In this document: in pieces, positions 63,426-64,000 of the stretch | How positions within the stretch are numbered: the stretch's first letter is position 1 | How the letters are laid out: every line of letters starts with the position of its first letter | Source: Methylobacterium aquaticum | Lineage (GTDB): Bacteria; Pseudomonadota; Alphaproteobacteria; Rhizobiales; Beijerinckiaceae | Reading direction: 5' to 3' | NCBI RefSeq assembly: GCF_016804325.1 | Contig: NZ_CP043627.1 | Span: forward strand, 1,551,501 to 1,615,500 | DNA length: 64,000 nt | The notes under the pieces: generated by a model | The model's input: only the letters and a program-made list of their open reading frames with translations | Databases searched by the model: none | What the model was told of the DNA's origin: nothing | Program-made: the position numbers and the translations under genes

Positions 63426-63436
63426 GGCTTCTCGCC

Positions 63437-63961
63437 ATGAACCACGCGCCTCCGGCTCCCGCCCTCGCCGCGCGGCTCACCGCGCCGCGGCCGGCGGCCC
63501 TGCTGGTCCTGGTCGCCGCCGCCGCCACCGTCGGCGGCGCGCTGATCTTCCAGCACGGCCTCGGCTACGTGCCGTGCAAGCTCTGCCTGACCGAGCGCCA
63601 GCCCTATTACCTCGCCCTGCCGCTCCTCGCCGCCGCCCTGCTGCTGCCGCGGCGCGTCGCGGGCCTGCTGCTCGGGCTGGTGGCGGCGATCTTTTTGGTC
63701 GGGGCCGGACTCGGCGCCTACCATGCCGGGGCCGAATGGGGCTTCTGGCCCGGGCCGAGCGATTGCGGCGGCGGCGCCGGCCCGGCGCCGGCCGGCGTCA
63801 ACGACTTCCTCAAGTCCCTGGAAGCCACCCGGCCGGTCGATTGCACCGCGGCGGCCTGGCGCTTCCTCGGGATCTCGCTCGCCGGCTACAACGCCCTGAT
63901 CGCGCTGGCGCTGGCGGCGCTCGCAGGCACCGCCGCGTGGCGGGCGCTGCGCCGCGCCTGA
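63437..63961 (+). CDS. dsbB: Disulfide bond formation protein DsbB
   Basis: Quinone-coupled oxidase that recharges periplasmic DsbA. 174 aa, four membrane helices; first Cys pair in VPCKLCLTERQPYY (CxxC), second pair in SDCGG...RPVDCTA on the second periplasmic loop. Length is normal. dsbA is not in the window. Confidence 0.95.
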   Translation: MNHAPPAPALAARLTAPRPAALLVLVAAAATVGGALIFQHGLGYVPCKLCLTERQPYYLALPLLAAALLLPRRVAGLLLGLVAAIFLVGAGLGAYHAGAEWGFWPGPSDCGGGAGPAPAGVNDFLKSLEATRPVDCTAAAWRFLGISLAGYNALIALALAALAGTAAWRALRRA

Positions 63962-63963
63962 GG

Positions 63964-64000
63964 TCAGCGCTTCGGCTTCATCACCGTCGGCTCGGCCAGC
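63964..64000 (-). CDS. 3' end of a convergent gene (tentative)
   Basis: On the minus strand the last 37 bases read in frame as LAEPTVMKPKR followed by a stop at 63966-63964, two bases past the dsbB stop. This would be the end of a gene converging on dsbB. Too short to identify. Confidence 0.3.
   Translation of the reverse strand, partial: LAEPTVMKPKR

Overview
The window is 64 kb of very G+C-rich chromosomal DNA, almost certainly from a Rhizobiales alphaproteobacterium and most likely a Methylobacterium-like (Methylobacteriaceae) species. The evidence is a formaldehyde-activating-enzyme (Fae) paralogue, the ChvG/ChvI - HprK - EIIA(Man) - HPr cluster beside pckA, an ATP-type PEP carboxykinase, a cobalamin-dependent MetH behind an ArsR/methyltransferase regulator, an alphaproteobacterial-type sigma-32 promoter in front of dnaK, and several families of dispersed palindromic repeats. 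Genus-level assignment is inference; no rRNA gene is present.

Layout. 1-5.5 kb: 3' part of a ParA ATPase, rarA, an unrecognised 349-aa protein, a palindromic repeat, a PmtA-like methyltransferase and dnaJ. 5.6-13.6 kb: dnaK with its heat-shock promoter, a secreted protein, an AlgH/YqgE protein, a Prx5-like peroxiredoxin, a long intergenic stretch with hairpins and a repeat, a collagen-like secreted protein, a divergent Fae paralogue, two small proteins and a lipoprotein. 13.9-19.8 kb: methionine/one-carbon operon (ArsR-methyltransferase regulator, metF, metH) with a 20-bp perfect palindrome as probable operator. 20-25 kb: a TopB-like topoisomerase, two identical tRNA-Phe genes, msrQ, a small secreted protein and a Uma2 protein. 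25-31.4 kb: a PfkB sugar/nucleoside kinase, ugpE-ugpC without ugpB/ugpA, a class III CoA-transferase and an acetolactate-synthase-like ThDP enzyme, separated by palindromic repeats. 31.6-38.7 kb: pckA, a HugZ-like protein, chvI-chvG-hprK-EIIA(Man)-HPr, coupling envelope/acid sensing to the nitrogen-type PTS. 38.7-45.8 kb: a GNAT-like protein, a CobW-family GTPase, a HigA-like regulator, a D,D-carboxypeptidase, queE-queD and a nucleotidyltransferase-like protein. 46.3-53.4 kb: dnaA-dnaN-recF, with a ParDE module between dnaN and recF and a VapBC module between recF and recQ. 53.6-55.9 kb: a lower-G+C divergent pair (EamA exporter and MocR regulator), probably acquired. 56-64 kb: a small protein, rlmE, ppx/gppA, a SsuABC/TauABC-type ABC transporter, a receiver-only response regulator, an AlaX-type editing protein, a YqaA/DedA-like membrane protein and dsbB.

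Four conserved reading frames (a small gene at 13.7 kb, the metF-metH regulator, queE and dnaN) are each broken by what looks like one missing base in a G/C run. Because dnaN is essential, these are most simply consensus errors in the assembly, and I annotate them as interrupted genes. The high G+C creates many long antisense frames; these were ignored.
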